A DNA stretch of 10,773 bases from Calditrichota bacterium. Its GTDB lineage: Bacteria > Zhuqueibacterota > Zhuqueibacteria > Oleimicrobiales > Geothermoviventaceae. The stretch is taken from the NCBI GenBank assembly GCA_013152765.1, contig JAADFT010000054.1:1-10773 (forward strand), read 5' to 3'. The translations under genes were made by a program, and so were the position numbers. The notes beneath the pieces were generated by a model. It did not search any database. It had not been told where the DNA came from and worked only from the letters and a program-made list of their open reading frames with translations. Below are positions 8,718 to 10,773 of this stretch, one piece after another. Every line of letters begins with the position of its first letter. Position 1 is the first letter of the stretch.

Positions 8718-10415
8718 TCAGTTCTCCGAGGAGCTTTGCTTCACCTCGCCGCTCAAAATCGCGGTGTACTGGTCAGGACTGGTCACGATCTCCACTGCCT
8801 TCTGGAGCTGCTTGTCATCGTCAAATGTCGCCTCTACTGCGGCTTTGGTGCCCCAGAGTTTGGCAGCGATTTCCCGTTGCAGCGCCTGGCGAATGAAGTC
8901 GATGCTGTCCTGAAATTCTCTCTCTTTGACCTCTTTCAGGCGTTCGTCGATGGTCTTCAGCCCGGGTTCCAGAGACGCCAGGAATCCAGCCCGTTTCGCC
9001 TCTTTTTTGAAATCCTCGTAGGCGTCTTCGCCTTCCACCTTGTAGTCAAACTTGTTCTTCTTCAAGAAGTCGCGAAATTCCGCGATCAAAGCATCATCCA
9101 CCTGAAAATCGCGCGGCAGGTTTGGGTGCTTGGTCGAGTACTCCACCGCGAAATTGAAGAGCATCGATTTCATCAGCAAAGCGATTTCCAGGGCGTTCAG
9201 CGAGTCGGCCTTCACGATCACGTCAGGGGTGATGCCACCGCCGCCTCGCACTTCGCGGCCGTGCAACGTGTGGTAAACCTTGGCACTGTCGTTCTCGAAA
9301 GTCTTGTTGAGCAGTACCTCCTGCTCGCGCCGGAAAACCTCTGGTTTCTGAATCAGACGGCCGCTCGGAATGTAGTACTTGGCGGTTGTGATCTTGACAG
9401 CGGCATCGCGCGAGATCGGCACCACCGTTTGCACCAGCCCTTTGCCGTAAGTCGGTTCGCCAACGATCACGCCGCGGTCCAGATCCTGAATGCAGCCCGA
9501 AACAATTTCCGACGCCGACGCGCTGTAACCGTTCACCAGCACCGCGAGGGGGCCATCCGGCCAGCTTGGGCTCCGCTTGGAGCGGAACTCCTGCTGGGCT
9601 TCCTTGATGCGGCCGCGCGTGCTCACGATGAGCTGCCCTTTAGGCACAAAGTTCTCCGCTACCTCCACGGCGGCTTCCAGCATGCCGCCCGGGTTGTTCC
9701 GCAGATCCAGGATGATGGCCCGGGCGCCCTGATTGCGCAGCTCGTTGACCGCTTCGCGAACTTCTTTACCAGCGTTGCGTGAGAAGCGTGTGAGCTTGAT
9801 CAGCCCAACTCCGTCGCGCACGATTCCAGCGTAACTCACGTCCTTCGGGTGAATCTCGTCGCGAATCAGGCGAAACTCCAGCGGCTCCGGCACACCCGGC
9901 CGCCGAATCTTGATCGTTACCGGTGTACCCTTCGGGCCACGCAGTCTGGCAGCCGTCTCGGAAATGCTCAGGCCCTTCGTGGAAACGCCGTCCACTTCGA
10001 TGATCTGGTCGCCTTCTCGAATGCCCGCGCGCATGGCCGGTGTGTCTTCAAAGGGTGGCTCCACAACCGTCGGCCAACCGTTGCGCATGCCAATGCGCAT
10101 GCCAACACCGCCGTAGGCGCCCCGGGTCATGATGTTGAGCTCTGTCTTCCCCTCCTTCTCGATCAGCACCGTGTAGGGGTCCAGAGCATCCAGCATGCCG
10201 TTGATGCCGGCGTGCATGAACTTGTCCGGATCGATTGGCTCCACGTAGCGCTGCGTAACCTCTTCGAACACGCGTCCGAACAGGCCGATGTTTTTGCGCA
10301 CACTGGCGTAGTAGTCCTGACCCGTCAGACCAACGGTGGTGGAAAGCCAACCGCCGAACGTGATCGCCGTCAAAATCAGAACAACGACGACGCCAACATT
10401 TTTCTTGCTACGCAC
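8718..10415 (-). CDS. ctpA: S41 family C-terminal processing peptidase (CtpA/Prc-like)
   Basis: The 565-residue envelope serine peptidase starts with a membrane anchor or signal segment (about 7-29, no obvious cleavage or lipobox). A PDZ domain (about 100-175) has YGGVGMRIGM and AGIREGDQIIEVDG. The S41 core follows, with ILDLRNNPGG (235-244), catalytic Ser300 in SASASE, and Lys325 in EPTYGKG. Ser-Lys spacing (25) equals that of E. coli Tsp. Ser/Lys-dyad peptidases of this type trim or degrade periplasmic proteins from the C-terminus. The region after about residue 390 is a charged, mainly helical extension of about 175 residues, longer than in minimal CtpA. The start is GTG 10415 with a near-perfect SD, AAAGGAGGT (10432-10424), 8 nt upstream; no in-frame ATG lies nearby. 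It is first in an operon with chrA. Confidence 0.95.
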   Translation of the reverse strand: MRSKKNVGVVVVLILTAITFGGWLSTTVGLTGQDYYASVRKNIGLFGRVFEEVTQRYVEPIDPDKFMHAGINGMLDALDPYTVLIEKEGKTELNIMTRGAYGGVGMRIGMRNGWPTVVEPPFEDTPAMRAGIREGDQIIEVDGVSTKGLSISETAARLRGPKGTPVTIKIRRPGVPEPLEFRLIRDEIHPKDVSYAGIVRDGVGLIKLTRFSRNAGKEVREAVNELRNQGARAIILDLRNNPGGMLEAAVEVAENFVPKGQLIVSTRGRIKEAQQEFRSKRSPSWPDGPLAVLVNGYSASASEIVSGCIQDLDRGVIVGEPTYGKGLVQTVVPISRDAAVKITTAKYYIPSGRLIQKPEVFRREQEVLLNKTFENDSAKVYHTLHGREVRGGGGITPDVIVKADSLNALEIALLMKSMLFNFAVEYSTKHPNLPRDFQVDDALIAEFRDFLKKNKFDYKVEGEDAYEDFKKEAKRAGFLASLEPGLKTIDERLKEVKEREFQDSIDFIRQALQREIAAKLWGTKAAVEATFDDDKQLQKAVEIVTSPDQYTAILSGEVKQSSSEN

Positions 10416-10622
10416 GCCTATCTACCTCCTTTGAACGTGAACACCGCTCCCCCGTGTTCAGCTGCAACCACACTGCTGGGCAACCGCCGTGCCAGATGTT
10501 GATTTTCTGGATCAACCAGCGAACTGCAGCTTTGTTCCACTCAGGCTGTGCAATTTCAGACTCTTCGACCCAACCCCGGCCTCTCAAGTAGAGGCCACCG
10601 AAGCCGCGTCGGTCAAGCCAAT
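10416..10622. other. Upstream region of the S41 peptidase gene
   Basis: This 207-bp stretch should carry the promoter of the S41 peptidase-chrA operon. I find no -35/-10 pair I would defend. A 76-codon minus-strand frame crosses it (10638-10408), starts with GTG without an SD, and overlaps the SD and start of the peptidase gene; I do not accept it as a gene. The only clear structure is the hairpin at 10578-10596. Confidence 0.4.
10578..10596 (-). terminator. Perfect hairpin, possible 3' end of the gene at the right edge
   Basis: GGCCTCT (10578-10584) and AGAGGCC (10590-10596) pair perfectly over 7 bp with a 5-nt loop. It lies 27 nt past the TAA of the partial minus-strand frame at the right edge. 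No T-run follows in either direction, so a rho-independent terminator is only a possibility. Confidence 0.35.
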
Positions 10623-10773
10623 TTAAGTCCTTCGCCACGCTGCGGTGGCAATCTCAGCGCTGACGATTTTCACCCGTCCGTCGGTTCCTGTACCGCCCAA
10701 CGCCAGAACTTTCGCCGTTCCCTTTTTCAGCCTCTTCGGGACGTCAGCATTGGCGCGACTTTTTGCCAGACCT
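10623..10773 (-). CDS. Possible C-terminal tail of an unidentified protein (cut by window edge)
   Basis: A minus-strand frame is open from the right edge for 49 codons to TAA (10625-10623). Its tail includes the stretches RANADVPKRLKKGTAKVLA and DGRVKIVSAEIATAAW. First codon positions are rich in G and A, as in coding DNA, and a hairpin follows the stop at a terminator-like distance. I do not recognise the family, and 49 open codons can arise by chance, so this is tentative. Confidence 0.3.
   Translation of the reverse strand, partial: GLAKSRANADVPKRLKKGTAKVLALGGTGTDGRVKIVSAEIATAAWRRT

Noticed and set aside
8538..9782. Plus-strand open frame of 414 codons opposite the S41 peptidase and chrA
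   Set aside because: Antisense shadow of two well-supported genes; it crosses their junction and has no recognisable domain.
10408..10638. Minus-strand frame of 76 codons upstream of the S41 peptidase
   Set aside because: GTG start without an SD; it overlaps the SD and start codon of the peptidase and reads through a perfect hairpin; no family resemblance.

Overview
This is an ordinary-looking stretch of bacterial chromosome. It has moderately high G+C, tightly packed genes with clear Shine-Dalgarno sites, and no phage, IS, tRNA, rRNA or CRISPR signal that I can see. The gene set (pyruvate phosphate dikinase, an S41 C-terminal processing peptidase with a long C-terminal extension, a half-size ChrA protein, a YchF-like GTPase and a flippase-like membrane protein) suggests a Gram-negative, deep-branching heterotroph. 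Acidobacteriota is my best guess, but it rests on family resemblance and not on a marker gene, so treat it as weak.

Layout, left to right. (1) Positions 1-380, minus strand: the N-terminal part of an aldo/keto reductase that runs off the left edge. (2) A 282-bp divergent spacer, then an acyl-ACP thioesterase on the plus strand (663-1421), the only convincing plus-strand gene. (3) A 281-bp convergent spacer (1422-1702) packed with inverted repeats. (4) A minus-strand group transcribed right to left: an MtnX-like HAD phosphatase (4591-3878), a divergent YchF/DUF933 GTPase (3853-2762) and a flippase-like integral membrane protein (2743-1703). Gaps of 24 and 18 bp suggest one operon. (5) ppdK (7589-4896), ending at a good rho-independent terminator (4816-4856) that separates it from the HAD group. 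(6) A 604-bp stretch without a convincing gene (7590-8193); the part next to ppdK holds a hairpin that pairs fully only as minus-strand RNA. (7) An S41 peptidase (10415-8718) followed after 2 bp by chrA (8715-8194, TTG start), apparently translationally coupled. (8) At the right edge, a possible C-terminal tail of another minus-strand gene and a hairpin after its stop.

The named genes cover central carbon metabolism (PPDK: pyruvate/PEP interconversion), lipid metabolism (thioesterase, perhaps the flippase-like protein), envelope proteolysis (S41 peptidase), anion transport (ChrA) and nucleotide-dependent regulation (YchF-like). I see no single shared pathway. The items most worth a second look are the hairpin cluster at 1460-1663 and the YchF homologue with altered switch regions. 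I did not find a convincing new multi-gene system.
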